Below are positions 7,057 through 16,322 of a DNA stretch of 64,000 nt, piece after piece; position 1 is the first letter of the stretch; every line of letters starts with the position of its first letter. The stretch comes from Enterobacter kobei. GTDB taxonomy: Bacteria; Pseudomonadota; Gammaproteobacteria; Enterobacterales; Enterobacteriaceae. A program made the position numbers and the translations under genes. The stretch lies in assembly GCF_018323985.1 (NCBI RefSeq), contig NZ_AP024590.1, positions 2,790,001-2,854,000 on the forward strand. The letters run 5' to 3'. The notes below the pieces were generated by a model. It ran no database searches and was not told the origin of the DNA. It was given only the letters and a program-made list of their open reading frames with translations.

Positions 7057-10000
7057 ATGAAAAGAATGTTAATCAACGCAACTCAGCAAGAAGAGTTGCG
7101 TGTCGCCCTTGTTGATGGGCAGCGTCTGTACGACCTGGATATCGAAAGTCCTGGACATGAACAGAAAAAAGCGAACATCTACAAAGGCAAAATCACCCGC
7201 ATTGAACCGAGCCTGGAAGCCGCATTCGTAGACTACGGTGCTGAACGCCATGGCTTTTTACCTCTCAAAGAGATTGCCCGCGAATACTTCCCTTCTAATT
7301 ACAATTCCCATGGTCGTCCGAACATCAAAGATGTGCTGCGCGAAGGCCAGGAAGTCATTGTACAGATCGACAAAGAAGAGCGCGGCAACAAAGGTGCGGC
7401 ATTAACCACCTTTATCAGTCTTGCCGGGAGCTACCTGGTCCTGATGCCGAACAACCCGCGCGCGGGCGGCATCTCTCGTCGTATTGAAGGCGACGACCGC
7501 ACCGAATTAAAAGAAGCGCTGGCCAGTCTTGAACTGCCGGACGGCATGGGTCTGATTGTTCGCACCGCCGGTGTGGGTAAATCAGCCGAAGCGCTGCAAT
7601 GGGATCTCAGCTTCCGCATGAAGCACTGGGAAGCCATCCAGAAAGCCGCTGAAAGCCGCCCTGCCCCGTTCCTGATCCATCAGGAAAGCAACGTGATTGT
7701 GCGCGCCTTCCGCGATTACCTGCGTCAGGACATCGGTGAAATCCTCATCGATAACCCGAAAGTGATGGAGATGGCGCGTCAGCACATTTCTGCACTGGGT
7801 CGCCCTGATTTCAGCAGCAAAATCAAACTGTACACCGGTGAAATCCCGCTGTTCAGCCATTACCAGATCGAATCGCAGATTGAATCCGCTTTCCAGCGTG
7901 AAGTTCGTCTGCCGTCCGGTGGCTCTATCGTTATCGACTCCACCGAAGCATTGACCGCCATCGACATCAACTCCGCGCGTGCAACGCGTGGTGGCGATAT
8001 CGAAGAAACCGCGTTTAACACCAACCTTGAAGCGGCAGATGAAATTGCCCGCCAACTGCGTCTGCGTGACCTTGGCGGCCTGATTGTTATCGACTTCATC
8101 GACATGACCCCGGTTCGTCACCAGCGTGCGGTGGAAAACCGTCTGCGTGAAGCGGTGCGTCAGGATCGTGCGCGTATTCAGATCAGCCATATTTCGCGCT
8201 TCGGCCTGCTGGAGATGTCCCGCCAGCGTCTGAGCCCGTCGCTGGGTGAATCCAGCCATCACGTCTGCCCGCGCTGTAGCGGTACGGGAACCATTCGTGA
8301 TAACGAATCTCTGTCACTCTCTATTCTGCGTCTGATTGAAGAAGAAGCGCTGAAAGAGAACACCCAGGAAGTTCACGCTATCGTTCCGGTGCCGATCGCC
8401 TCTTATCTGCTGAACGAAAAACGTGCTGCGGTAAGCGCGATTGAAGCGCGTCAGGGCGGCATTAAATGCGTGATCGTGCCTAACGATCAAATGCAGACCC
8501 CGCACTACTCCGTGCTGCGCGTGCGTAAAGGCGAAGAAACCTCCACGCTGAGCTACAAGCTGCCGAAGCTGCACGAAGAAGCGATGGCGATGCCGTCTGA
8601 AGAAGAGTACGCCGAGCGTAAGCAGCCGGAACAACCGGCACTGGCTACCTTCGCCATGCCGGAAATTCCGCCTGCGCCGGAAGCCGCGCCTGCTGCAACC
8701 GTTGCACCGGCGGATAAGCCTGCCACCACCGAAACGGCTGCGCCTGGCCTGTTTGGTCGTATTGTGGGCGCACTGAAAAAACTGTTTGCTGATGATGAGC
8801 CGGCTAAACCGGCGGAAGTGAAAGAAGACGCAGACGTAAAAGAAGTGAAGCCGGAACGTTCACAGGATCGTCGTAAACCACGCCAGAACAATCGTCGTGA
8901 CCGTAACGATCGTAACGACCGTCGTGATAACCGCGATAATCGCGATCGCAACGAGGGTAACGACAACCGCGAAGGTCGCGATAACCGTGACAACCGTGAA
9001 GCGCGTGACAATCGTGAAGGCCGCGACGACAACCGTCGTAACCGTCGTGAGAAACAACCGCAGAACGCTGAAGTGCGCGAAAATCGCCAGCCGGTTGCCG
9101 CGGTTGAAGATGCGGATAAATCCAAATCCCGTGACGAGCAGCAGCAGTCCCGCCGTGAGCGCAACCGTCGTCGTAACGACGATAAGCGCCAGGCACAGCA
9201 AGAAGTCAAAGTGCTTAACGGCGATGAGCCGCTGCCGCAGGTCCAGCCTGAGCAGGATGTTGAGCAGGAAGAACGCGTACAGACGATGCCGCGCCGTAAA
9301 CAGCGCCAGCTGAGTCAGAAAGTTCGCTATGGCGAAGCCGCGCCGGCTGTTACCGACGTCGCAACCGACGTACCGGTTCAGGAGGCCCCTGCGGCCCGTA
9401 ACGAGATCGCAAAAGTTGATCTGCCTGCGGTAGCGGAGCCGATTGCCGAGCAGGAAGAAGCCACTGAATCCCGTGACAATGCCGGTATGCCGCGTCGCTC
9501 ACGTCGTTCTCCGCGTCACCTGCGCGTCAGCGGCCAGCGCCGTCGTCGTTACCGTGACGAGCGTTACCCGACCCAGTCACCGATGCCGATGACCGTAGCC
9601 TGCGCATCGCCAGAAATGGCGTCCGGTAAGGTGTGGATCCGTTATCCGGTTGCGCAGAGCGTTGAGCCGGTGCAGGAAGAGGCTATCGTTGATAACGCAC
9701 CGGTTGAGGTGATTGCAGAACAGATCGAGCAGACCGTATTGCCGGTTGCCGCTGCGACTGAACAGGCGGACGTTGCGCAGGAAACGGCGGCCGAGCCGCA
9801 GGTTGTCGAGCCGCAAACGCCGGTCAGCGCGCCTGAGCCTGTTGCCGTTGAAACCACCCATCCGGAAGCGATTGCCGCCCCGGTTGCAGCCCAGCCGCAG
9901 CTGATTGACGATGCCGATGAATCTGTCGCGCAAGAGATCATTGCTGCCGCTGAGCCGGTCACTGAAACGGAAACCACCAAAGTGGAAGACGTTGCTGCGC

Positions 10001-10305
10001 CAGTCGCTCAGCCGGTGGAAGCCGAAGACGTGAAAGCGGAGCCGGTGGCACCTGTTGTTGCCGCGCCGGAAGTGGTGACGCCCGCGCCAGCCCCTGCGGT
10101 TGAGCCGGTAATCGCTCATGCGGCTAAACATGCCGTCAGCGCGCCAATGACCCGTGCGCCAGCGCCGGAATACACGCCGGAAGCACCGCGTCACAGCGAC
10201 TGGGTTCGCCCGGCGTTTGAGTTCAGCGGTAAAGGTGCAGCAGGTGGTCACAGTGCAACGCATCACGCGACGGCACCGGCTACCCGCCCGCAGCAGCCTG
10301 AGTAA
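7057..10305 (+). CDS. rne: Ribonuclease E
   Basis: This is the endonuclease and scaffold of the RNA degradosome at the inner membrane. Residues 1-510 are near-identical to E. coli: S1 domain, DNase I-like domain with Asp303 (AIDINS) and Asp346 (VIDFIDM), and the zinc link CPRCSGTG at 404-411. The C-terminal half is low complexity: an amphipathic membrane segment near 575 (GLFGRIVGALKKLF), an Arg/Asn/Asp-rich RNA-binding stretch (about 607-670), a RhlB-binding region (RRNDDKRQAQQE onward), an enolase site near RRSPRHLRVSGQRRRR, and the PNPase-binding tail (APEYTPEAPRHSDW to GGHSATHH). At 1082 residues it is about 20 longer than E. coli, with repeated NRDNR-type units. Confidence 0.97.
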   Translation: MKRMLINATQQEELRVALVDGQRLYDLDIESPGHEQKKANIYKGKITRIEPSLEAAFVDYGAERHGFLPLKEIAREYFPSNYNSHGRPNIKDVLREGQEVIVQIDKEERGNKGAALTTFISLAGSYLVLMPNNPRAGGISRRIEGDDRTELKEALASLELPDGMGLIVRTAGVGKSAEALQWDLSFRMKHWEAIQKAAESRPAPFLIHQESNVIVRAFRDYLRQDIGEILIDNPKVMEMARQHISALGRPDFSSKIKLYTGEIPLFSHYQIESQIESAFQREVRLPSGGSIVIDSTEALTAIDINSARATRGGDIEETAFNTNLEAADEIARQLRLRDLGGLIVIDFIDMTPVRHQRAVENRLREAVRQDRARIQISHISRFGLLEMSRQRLSPSLGESSHHVCPRCSGTGTIRDNESLSLSILRLIEEEALKENTQEVHAIVPVPIASYLLNEKRAAVSAIEARQGGIKCVIVPNDQMQTPHYSVLRVRKGEETSTLSYKLPKLHEEAMAMPSEEEYAERKQPEQPALATFAMPEIPPAPEAAPAATVAPADKPATTETAAPGLFGRIVGALKKLFADDEPAKPAEVKEDADVKEVKPERSQDRRKPRQNNRRDRNDRNDRRDNRDNRDRNEGNDNREGRDNRDNREARDNREGRDDNRRNRREKQPQNAEVRENRQPVAAVEDADKSKSRDEQQQSRRERNRRRNDDKRQAQQEVKVLNGDEPLPQVQPEQDVEQEERVQTMPRRKQRQLSQKVRYGEAAPAVTDVATDVPVQEAPAARNEIAKVDLPAVAEPIAEQEEATESRDNAGMPRRSRRSPRHLRVSGQRRRRYRDERYPTQSPMPMTVACASPEMASGKVWIRYPVAQSVEPVQEEAIVDNAPVEVIAEQIEQTVLPVAAATEQADVAQETAAEPQVVEPQTPVSAPEPVAVETTHPEAIAAPVAAQPQLIDDADESVAQEIIAAAEPVTETETTKVEDVAAPVAQPVEAEDVKAEPVAPVVAAPEVVTPAPAPAVEPVIAHAAKHAVSAPMTRAPAPEYTPEAPRHSDWVRPAFEFSGKGAAGGHSATHHATAPATRPQQPE

Positions 10306-10318
10306 TACTCAATCTGTG

Positions 10319-10350
10319 TAAAAAGCCGACCTCAGGGTCGGCTTTTTTTA
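10319..10350. terminator. rne terminator
   Basis: AAAGCCGACC / GGTCGGCTTT with a TCAG loop is followed by a run of Ts 15 bp past the rne stop. The A-run before the stem makes it usable by the convergent LysR gene as well. Confidence 0.85.
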
Positions 10351-10374
10351 TGTCTTACGTGGCAATGATCCGGC

Positions 10375-11304
10375 TTACCCGCCGGGCACGCGCATTCCCG
10401 CAAGGCCTGGCATGACATCACGCATCAGGGCTAAAAAGGCCCGCAAACGTGCCGGATAATAACGCGCCCAGGGATAAACCAGATGAACCGGTAAGGGAGC
10501 GGGCTGCCAGTCGGGCACCAGTTCCACCAGCCGTCCGACGCGAATATCCTCCTCCACCGTCCAGCCGGACACGACCGCCGCCCCCAGCCCGGTCAGGGCG
10601 GTATTGCGCGTGGCGTAGAGACTGTCGGTATACAGCCTTGGCGTGATCGAAACATGTTCTGCCACACCCTGCCGATCCGCCAGCACCACTTCATGCTGAT
10701 AAAACGTGCTGAGCGCTATCCACGGCAGCGCAGCCAGTTGTTGCGGGGTGTGCACCGGCGGATACTGTGCCAGCAATGAAGGCGCGGCAACCACCCGACG
10801 CGGGACTTCCGCCAGCAATACCGACACCGTAGCGGGATCCACCTCGGCCCCCACGCGGATCGCGCAATCAATATTATCGCTGAGGAAATCGACGCTCTTA
10901 TCGTTAAGAAACCACTCTACGGACAGCTTCGGGTGCTGCTGCAAAAATGCCGTCAGCGGTGCCAGTAACTGCTCCTGACCAAACGCATGGGGGGCACGTA
11001 CACGTAGCGTCCCCACCGGCTCGTCCCCGGCAAGGCTCAGTTCATCCTCCAGCGTTGTCCATGCGTCAATTACATGTTTAGCATGCTGATAGCAGCGCTC
11101 GCCGTCATCGGTCAGCTTCATGGCGTGGGTGGTGCGCAACAGCAGCTTTGCGCCGAGCAGGGTTTCCAGCGACTGCAGGCGGCGGCTGACGGTAGCCTGT
11201 GTAGTGTCCAGCTGGCGGGCGGCGGCGGAAAGCGAGCCACTCTCGACGATACGCACAAAGGTGCGCATCAGATCCACTCTGTCTATACGTTCAGCCCGTT
11301 TCAT
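10375..11304 (-). CDS. LysR-family transcriptional regulator
   Basis: This is a 309-residue LysR-type regulator. The N-terminal winged helix-turn-helix reads SLSAAARQLDTTQATVSRRL (near residue 23), followed by LETLLGAKLLLRTTHAMKLT and a periplasmic-binding-protein-like effector domain. ATG 11304 was chosen because upstream in-frame ATGs would put the operator-like palindrome inside the gene, and a TATAGG-type site lies about 10 nt upstream. It is divergent from an MFS exporter, the usual layout of a LysR protein controlling its neighbour. The ligand is unknown. I recall no E. coli K-12 counterpart at this position. Confidence 0.85.
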   Translation of the reverse strand: MKRAERIDRVDLMRTFVRIVESGSLSAAARQLDTTQATVSRRLQSLETLLGAKLLLRTTHAMKLTDDGERCYQHAKHVIDAWTTLEDELSLAGDEPVGTLRVRAPHAFGQEQLLAPLTAFLQQHPKLSVEWFLNDKSVDFLSDNIDCAIRVGAEVDPATVSVLLAEVPRRVVAAPSLLAQYPPVHTPQQLAALPWIALSTFYQHEVVLADRQGVAEHVSITPRLYTDSLYATRNTALTGLGAAVVSGWTVEEDIRVGRLVELVPDWQPAPLPVHLVYPWARYYPARLRAFLALMRDVMPGLAGMRVPGG

Positions 11305-11317
11305 TATTTTCATACCT

Positions 11318-11332
11318 ATACGTTTAACGTAT
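11318..11332. promoter_or_regulatory. LysR-type operator between the divergent pair
   Basis: ATACGTTTAACGTAT is a perfect 7-1-7 palindrome that also fits the T-N11-A LysR box (ATAC-N7-GTAT). A second half-site, CTATACGTT, lies at 11283-11291, exactly 33 bp (about three turns) from the copy at 11316-11324. It sits between the two start codons. Confidence 0.6.
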
Positions 11333-11412
11333 AACCGTTTTACCACTGCGCTGGCTACCGTGCCACGCCTGATTCAGGAAAAATGACCTCACACCTTATT
11401 GAGGAAACGAAT

Positions 11413-12624
11413 ATGAACGGTCATTCCCCCCTTGTTGACGTCCCACGCTGGTTAATCTTTATTCTTGCCATCGGCGCGGGGTTTAGCGTCGCGGCGATCT
11501 ACTACGCGCAGCCTTTATTGCCGCTGATGGGCAGCGACCTGCATCTCACCATCAATGGTATGGGGCTGGTACCGACGCTGACCCAGGCGGGTTATGCGCT
11601 GGGAATTTTGTTCCTGCTGCCGCTGGGTGACCGCCACGATCGTCGTACCTTGATCCTGCTGAAAAGCGGCGCGCTGGCGGTATTGCTGCTGGCCTGTAGC
11701 CTGGCATCCGGGCTGAACACCCTGCTCCTTGTCAGCCTGCTGATTGGCATGGCTGCCACCATGGCGCAGGATATCGTACCTGCTGCGGCGATCCTTGCCC
11801 CGGAAGGTAAACAGGGCAAAACCGTCGGCACGGTGATGACCGGTCTGCTGCTGGGCATCCTGCTGTCCCGTACCGTCAGCGGCTTTGTCGGTGCCGCCTT
11901 TGGCTGGCGGGTGATGTATCAGCTTGCCGCTGCCAGCATTGCGTTTATTGGTGTGGTGATGTGGGGTGTGCTGCCGCGTTTTGCCGTGCATTCCACGCTG
12001 AGCTACCCGGCGCTGATGCAATCCATGGCGCACCTGTGGCAGCGCTACCCGACGCTGCGCCGTGCGGCGCTGGCGCAGGGATTCCTGTCAGTGTCGTTTA
12101 GCGCCTTCTGGTCGACGCTGGCAGTGATGCTGCTGGATCACTATCACCTTGGTAGCGCGGTGGCAGGCACCTTTGGTATCGCCGGTGCTGCGGGTGCCTT
12201 AGCCGCGCCGCTGGCCGGTGGACTGGCAGATAAAGTTGGTGCGGCGCGCGTCACTCAGTTAGGCGCCCTGCTGGTCACCATCGCCTTTGCGCTGATGTTT
12301 GTCATGCCGCTGCTCTCCACTGAAGCGCAGTTAGCGGTGATTGCCCTGTCGGCCATTGGTTTTGATTTAGGGTTGCAGTCAAGCCTGATCGCCCACCAGA
12401 ATCTGGTGTACAGCCTGGAGCCTAAGGCCCGCGGTCGACTGAATGCCCTGCTGTTTACCGTGGTGTTTATCGGTATGGCGGCAGGATCGGCAATCGGCAG
12501 TAAAGTGTACTCCATGGCCGGCTGGCCGGGCGTGGTTGCCCTCGCTACCCTCTGCGGCGCCATCGCACTGGCTATCCGCTTAAGCGCCGGAGCCACCCGC
12601 CCCCAGGTCCAGACGCAGCCGTAA
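11413..12624 (+). CDS. MFS transporter, probable exporter
   Basis: The 403-residue protein has about 12 hydrophobic segments. The loop after TM2 holds a GDRHDRR motif, the variant of motif A (GxLaDrxGrr) that marks the major facilitator superfamily. A second copy-like GGLADKVGAAR lies in the C-terminal half. A GAGGAA Shine-Dalgarno lies 7 nt before ATG 11413, favoured over an ATG 30 bp upstream. It resembles YgaY/YnfM-type drug or metabolite exporters, but the substrate cannot be told. It is probably controlled by the adjacent LysR regulator. Confidence 0.8.
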   Translation: MNGHSPLVDVPRWLIFILAIGAGFSVAAIYYAQPLLPLMGSDLHLTINGMGLVPTLTQAGYALGILFLLPLGDRHDRRTLILLKSGALAVLLLACSLASGLNTLLLVSLLIGMAATMAQDIVPAAAILAPEGKQGKTVGTVMTGLLLGILLSRTVSGFVGAAFGWRVMYQLAAASIAFIGVVMWGVLPRFAVHSTLSYPALMQSMAHLWQRYPTLRRAALAQGFLSVSFSAFWSTLAVMLLDHYHLGSAVAGTFGIAGAAGALAAPLAGGLADKVGAARVTQLGALLVTIAFALMFVMPLLSTEAQLAVIALSAIGFDLGLQSSLIAHQNLVYSLEPKARGRLNALLFTVVFIGMAAGSAIGSKVYSMAGWPGVVALATLCGAIALAIRLSAGATRPQVQTQP

Positions 12625-12631
12625 ACCGGCC

Positions 12632-12669
12632 AAAAAAAAGCCCGCGCTAATGACAGCGCGGGCTTTTTT
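12632..12669. terminator. Bidirectional terminator between MFS gene and flgL
   Basis: A perfect 9-bp GC-rich stem (GCCCGCGCT / AGCGCGGGC) with a six-base loop has eight As before it and six Ts after. It serves the convergent MFS gene and flgL. Confidence 0.9.
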
Positions 12670-12681
12670 GCATAAATGCAC

Positions 12682-13635
12682 TTACCGGTTCATCTGGAAC
12701 AATGACATACCCTGCATATCGCTAAAGGCTTTATAAGATGCCTGCAAAGCGGCCTGTTTCATGGTGTAGGACGAAATCGCCGCACTCCAGTCCACGTCCA
12801 CCAGCGCACTCATCTGCGAGGATAAACCCAGTTTACGATCGCTGCCCAGGGCGTCCAGCTTATCCAGCTCATCAAGCTGTGTGCCCACTTCCGCGCGCAC
12901 GCTTAACACGTTATTCAGCGAGTTACGCAGACCACGGTTCGTTTTATCCAGCGCGGCCTGTGCGGTTGCCTGGGCTGTCTCATCCCCGCTCACCGGCGTT
13001 TTCAGGGCGGCAATCGCGGTATCCAGCATTTTAAACAGGCTGGTTTCCGGTGCAGAGCCGTCCGGCTCGGCCACGGCATTACCGGTCAGGGCGTCGAACA
13101 CCTGAGTGCCGGTATGGGCGATGGTCATGGTACGGGCAGCGTCAACCTGCTGGCTGATCGACTCCGCACCGCCATTATATGCGCCGGTGGCAGCGTCAAA
13201 CGGCGGCTTATCAGTCTTGTAGCCTGCGAAAATATAACGACCATTGCCGTCGGTGCTGTTCGCCAGGTTCATCAGCTGATCGCGGACCCCCTGCAAATCG
13301 GTCGCCAGCGAAGCACGGTCATCATCACTTAAGGAGTCGTTACCGGCGTTGATGACTTTAGTCTGGGCGGAGGTAATAGCTGACGCCACCTGGCCGAGCA
13401 CGTTATCTTCCAGCGAAATTTTCTGCGAGGCAAAGGTACGGGCCAGCGCATACTGGTTGTTCTGCGCCTGCGCCTGAGAAACCACCACCGCCTGCGATGC
13501 CGCGATCGGATCGTCCGACGGACGGTTCACGCGCTGCTCGGTGGACATTTGCTCGCCGTACTTCAGCCATTCACTCTGCGAGTTGGTGATGCCCCGCATG
13601 TTCTGGTCATACATCATCTGGGTACTAATACGCAT
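12682..13635 (-). CDS. flgL: Flagellar hook-filament junction protein FlgL (HAP3)
   Basis: FlgL forms the second ring of the hook-filament junction, on which the flagellin cap and filament build. The 317-residue protein has flagellin-like N- and C-terminal helices (MRISTQMMYDQNMRGI... and ...KAFSDMQGMSLFQMNR) around a variable middle. It is the last gene of the minus-strand flagellar cluster, 14 bp after flgK, and is expected to be co-transcribed from the flgK sigma-28 promoter. Confidence 0.95.
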   Translation of the reverse strand: MRISTQMMYDQNMRGITNSQSEWLKYGEQMSTEQRVNRPSDDPIAASQAVVVSQAQAQNNQYALARTFASQKISLEDNVLGQVASAITSAQTKVINAGNDSLSDDDRASLATDLQGVRDQLMNLANSTDGNGRYIFAGYKTDKPPFDAATGAYNGGAESISQQVDAARTMTIAHTGTQVFDALTGNAVAEPDGSAPETSLFKMLDTAIAALKTPVSGDETAQATAQAALDKTNRGLRNSLNNVLSVRAEVGTQLDELDKLDALGSDRKLGLSSQMSALVDVDWSAAISSYTMKQAALQASYKAFSDMQGMSLFQMNR

Positions 13636-13649
13636 TATTCACCTCTTAC

Positions 13650-15293
13650 TTAGCGTATGTTCAGCAACGCATCAAACAGCGTGCTGGCTGTCTGCAATAC
13701 CTGTGCGTTGGCGAGATAATATTGCTGGTAGCGTTGCAGGTTGCCGTACTCTTCATCAAGGTTGACGCCAGAGATAGACTGCTGCTGATTGCTTAACTGC
13801 GTCACCACGTTGTTCTGCGTGGTGCTGCTGGTTTTCAGCGTCGCCGTGGTGCTGCCGACGGTACTGACCAGCGAGGCGTAAGCATCGTTAAAACTTTTGT
13901 TGCCGCCGACCACTTTGCTTTTTTGCAGATCCAGCAGCGCCTGACCGTTACGGTTGTCGCTGTCGCCGCCGGTCGCGGTTTTCGCGAGAGCGATTTTGGA
14001 TTCGTCGGTGATCGCCAGCTTCATGTTAACGATGGCGTTGCTTACCGGTTTGACGGTGAAGCTCTCATTGACCTGCGGTGTACCTGATACGCCAATCTTC
14101 AGACCATCAAAGTTCAGTGTGCCGTCAGTGGTGTCCGGAGTGACGTTAAAAGCGGTGTTATCGGACAGACGCGTCACCTGCCAGCCAGTGCTGGTGAAAG
14201 CCACTTTATAGTCGGTCGCCTGCACTTTAGTGCTGTCGGCCACGGCCGGGTTCAACGTCGTGCCGCTGGTGTTTTTGCTGTTGCTCAGTGCCGTCGGGCT
14301 GCCGATATTAAAGAAATCGGTACCTGCATCGCCATTGGCGTCAAAACCCGCTTTGTGCTGAGTGTTGAACGCATCCGCAAAGCTCAGCGCCAGCTGTCCC
14401 AGCGTGTTACGGGTCTGGTCGAGGTTGGTAGAACGGAAGGTCAGCAGGCCGCCCAGGGAACCGCTGGTGAGCAGTTTTTCCGGGATTTCAATGTTGCCCG
14501 CGGTGGCATCAACGTACGCGACAGTGGTACGCGCCGGATCAGCGGATGACTGCACGGCGGCCAGCTGGCGGGAATTGCTGCCCTGCACCAGCGTATAACC
14601 ATTCGCCATCGTCAGGTTATAGGTGCCGCCGTCCTGCACGCTCACTTCCACACCGACAATCTTGTTCAGTTCGCTGACCAACTGGTCGCGCTGATCGAGC
14701 AGATCGTTTGGTGACGCACCCGCGCCCACGCCGGTCAGACGGGAAATCTGATCGTTAAGGGTGGCGATCTGCTTGGTGTAATTATTGATTTGATCAACGC
14801 TGGAGGTAATAGACAGGTTAACCTGCTTATCCTGGTCGCGCAGATACTCATCGGTCACCTTGAACTGGTTTACCAGGCCATCGGCTTTACCCAGCAACGT
14901 CTGACGGGCTGCCGGATCTTCGGCGTTGCTGGTCAGCGTCTGTAAGCTGGTGAAGAAATCCTGTAGCGTCGCCGCCAGGGTGTTGGTTTTCCCGGAGAGC
15001 ATATCGTCAATTTTTGACATCTGCTCATAGCGCGTGGTCAGACCGCTGCTCTGGGTTTGTGCTGCACGCAACTGGTTAGTGATGAACGAATCATATTCAC
15101 GCTGGACGCCCGACACATACACGCCGTTGCCAGTCCAGCCACCCGCGCCCAGCGTGCTGTTTGCTGCCGCAAGGACCGTCGTCTGACGGGTATAGCCCGC
15201 CACGTTATAACTGGAGATGTTATTACTGGCGGTATTCAGTGCAGCCTGAGCTGCGGTAAGCCCGCTCATGGCGCTGTTGATCAAGCTGGACAT
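13650..15293 (-). CDS. flgK: Flagellar hook-associated protein 1 FlgK
   Basis: FlgK makes the first junction ring between hook and filament; it is exported by the flagellar type III system with FlgN as chaperone. The 547-residue protein has the rod/hook-family N-terminus (MSSLINSAMSGLTAAQAALNTASNNISSYN, shown here as the first 20 or so residues being SSLINSAMSGLTAAQ) and a C-terminal coiled segment (LDEEYGNLQRYQQYY, LQTASTLFDALLNIR). A sigma-28 type promoter lies upstream at 15336-15362, marking it as a late gene. Confidence 0.95.
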   Translation of the reverse strand: MSSLINSAMSGLTAAQAALNTASNNISSYNVAGYTRQTTVLAAANSTLGAGGWTGNGVYVSGVQREYDSFITNQLRAAQTQSSGLTTRYEQMSKIDDMLSGKTNTLAATLQDFFTSLQTLTSNAEDPAARQTLLGKADGLVNQFKVTDEYLRDQDKQVNLSITSSVDQINNYTKQIATLNDQISRLTGVGAGASPNDLLDQRDQLVSELNKIVGVEVSVQDGGTYNLTMANGYTLVQGSNSRQLAAVQSSADPARTTVAYVDATAGNIEIPEKLLTSGSLGGLLTFRSTNLDQTRNTLGQLALSFADAFNTQHKAGFDANGDAGTDFFNIGSPTALSNSKNTSGTTLNPAVADSTKVQATDYKVAFTSTGWQVTRLSDNTAFNVTPDTTDGTLNFDGLKIGVSGTPQVNESFTVKPVSNAIVNMKLAITDESKIALAKTATGGDSDNRNGQALLDLQKSKVVGGNKSFNDAYASLVSTVGSTTATLKTSSTTQNNVVTQLSNQQQSISGVNLDEEYGNLQRYQQYYLANAQVLQTASTLFDALLNIR

Positions 15294-15335
15294 GGAGGTT
15301 CCTTATAAACTGTCAGACATGAATCCTGATAGAGA

Positions 15336-15362
15336 TTATCGGCAACGCCTTTCTGAACTTGA
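15336..15362 (-). promoter_or_regulatory. Sigma-28 (FliA) promoter of flgKL
   Basis: On the minus strand, GCCGATAA (15343-15336), the sigma-28 -10 consensus, lies 15 bp downstream of TCAAGTTC, one mismatch from the TAAA core. It is 43 bp upstream of the flgK start codon. Confidence 0.7.
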
Positions 15363-15368
15363 GAGTTT

Positions 15369-16322
15369 TCAGAACAGATTTTCAATATCGTTGCTGTACG
15401 CTTTGCTCACCTTCTCACCCATCGCTTTCATCTGCTGGATCATGCCGGTCAGTTTGCGGGCATAGTTCGGATCGGTGGCGTAACCGGCGTTCTGCAACGC
15501 CTGCGCGCCCTGCTCAGCGGTTGCAGCATTGGTTACTGCGGCATAGCGCGGATTGCGGGTCAGCACGCCCACGTAATCCGACAGCGCTTCCAGATACGAG
15601 CTGTAAACACGGAACTTCGCCTTCACTTTTTTCGCTTCACCGTTTTCGAATTCGGTGGTGGTGATCTCGGTGACCGGCCCCTTCCAGTTGGAGGTGGCTT
15701 TGACACCGAAGATGTTGAAGCTCGGTTCGCCGTTTTCACGACGGATCTGCCGCTGACCCCAGCCGGATTCCAGCGCCGCCTGGGCGAGGATCAGGTGATG
15801 CGGCACGCCACTCTGCTGGCTGGCCAGACGCGCTGGCAGTGAAAGCTGTGCCAGGAAGTCTTTGCTGTCGCCGGTCAGTGGCTCGTCGTTAACGTCTGGC
15901 GCTTTCGGCATAGCCTTACGCACCATCTGCGTCAGGGCCTGGTTTTGATAGGTGGTGACCGTTTCCAGCGGGAACTTCATCGGTACCTGATCCGGCTCCG
16001 ATGCCGCCTGCGCGGCCTGCTCACCGCCCATCTGTTTGACCATCATGTCGGCGAGGCCAAGGCCTTTGCCGGCGGTCATCTGCTGGGCGATTTGCTGGTC
16101 ATACATGCTGGTATACATGCGCGAGGAATCGCTGCTGAACAGGCCGTCTTTCGGCAACGCTTCACGCATGCTTTTGAGCATCATCTGTACAAACATCCCT
16201 TCCACCTGGCGGGCCACGGGGCGAAGGTTCGCCCCCGGATCCTGCCCGGCTTTGGATTTCAGTTCATTCAGCGATTGCGCATCCCATGCCGCGCTCGCCG
16301 CCAGTCGGCTGTCGGTCAACAT
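15369..16322 (-). CDS. flgJ: Flagellar rod cap and peptidoglycan hydrolase FlgJ
   Basis: FlgJ caps the growing rod (N-terminal half) and cuts peptidoglycan for its passage (C-terminal glucosaminidase domain). The 317 residues include RPVARQVEGMFVQMMLKSMR (rod-cap region) and, from about residue 160, LASQQSGVPHHLILAQAALESGWG, where the Glu of ALESGWG is the conserved catalytic acid. Start ATG 16322 gives MLTDSRLAASAAWD and overlaps the flgI stop by one base (TAATG), indicating translational coupling. Confidence 0.95.
   Translation of the reverse strand: MLTDSRLAASAAWDAQSLNELKSKAGQDPGANLRPVARQVEGMFVQMMLKSMREALPKDGLFSSDSSRMYTSMYDQQIAQQMTAGKGLGLADMMVKQMGGEQAAQAASEPDQVPMKFPLETVTTYQNQALTQMVRKAMPKAPDVNDEPLTGDSKDFLAQLSLPARLASQQSGVPHHLILAQAALESGWGQRQIRRENGEPSFNIFGVKATSNWKGPVTEITTTEFENGEAKKVKAKFRVYSSYLEALSDYVGVLTRNPRYAAVTNAATAEQGAQALQNAGYATDPNYARKLTGMIQQMKAMGEKVSKAYSNDIENLF

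Noticed and set aside
8553..9209. Long antisense open frames opposite rne
   Set aside because: They arise from the Arg/Asn/Asp repeat and biased codon use of rne and have low-complexity Ser/Arg or Val/Thr translations with no homology.
11305..11346. Longer start for the LysR gene
   Set aside because: It would put the operator palindrome and likely promoter inside coding sequence and adds residues not typical of the family.
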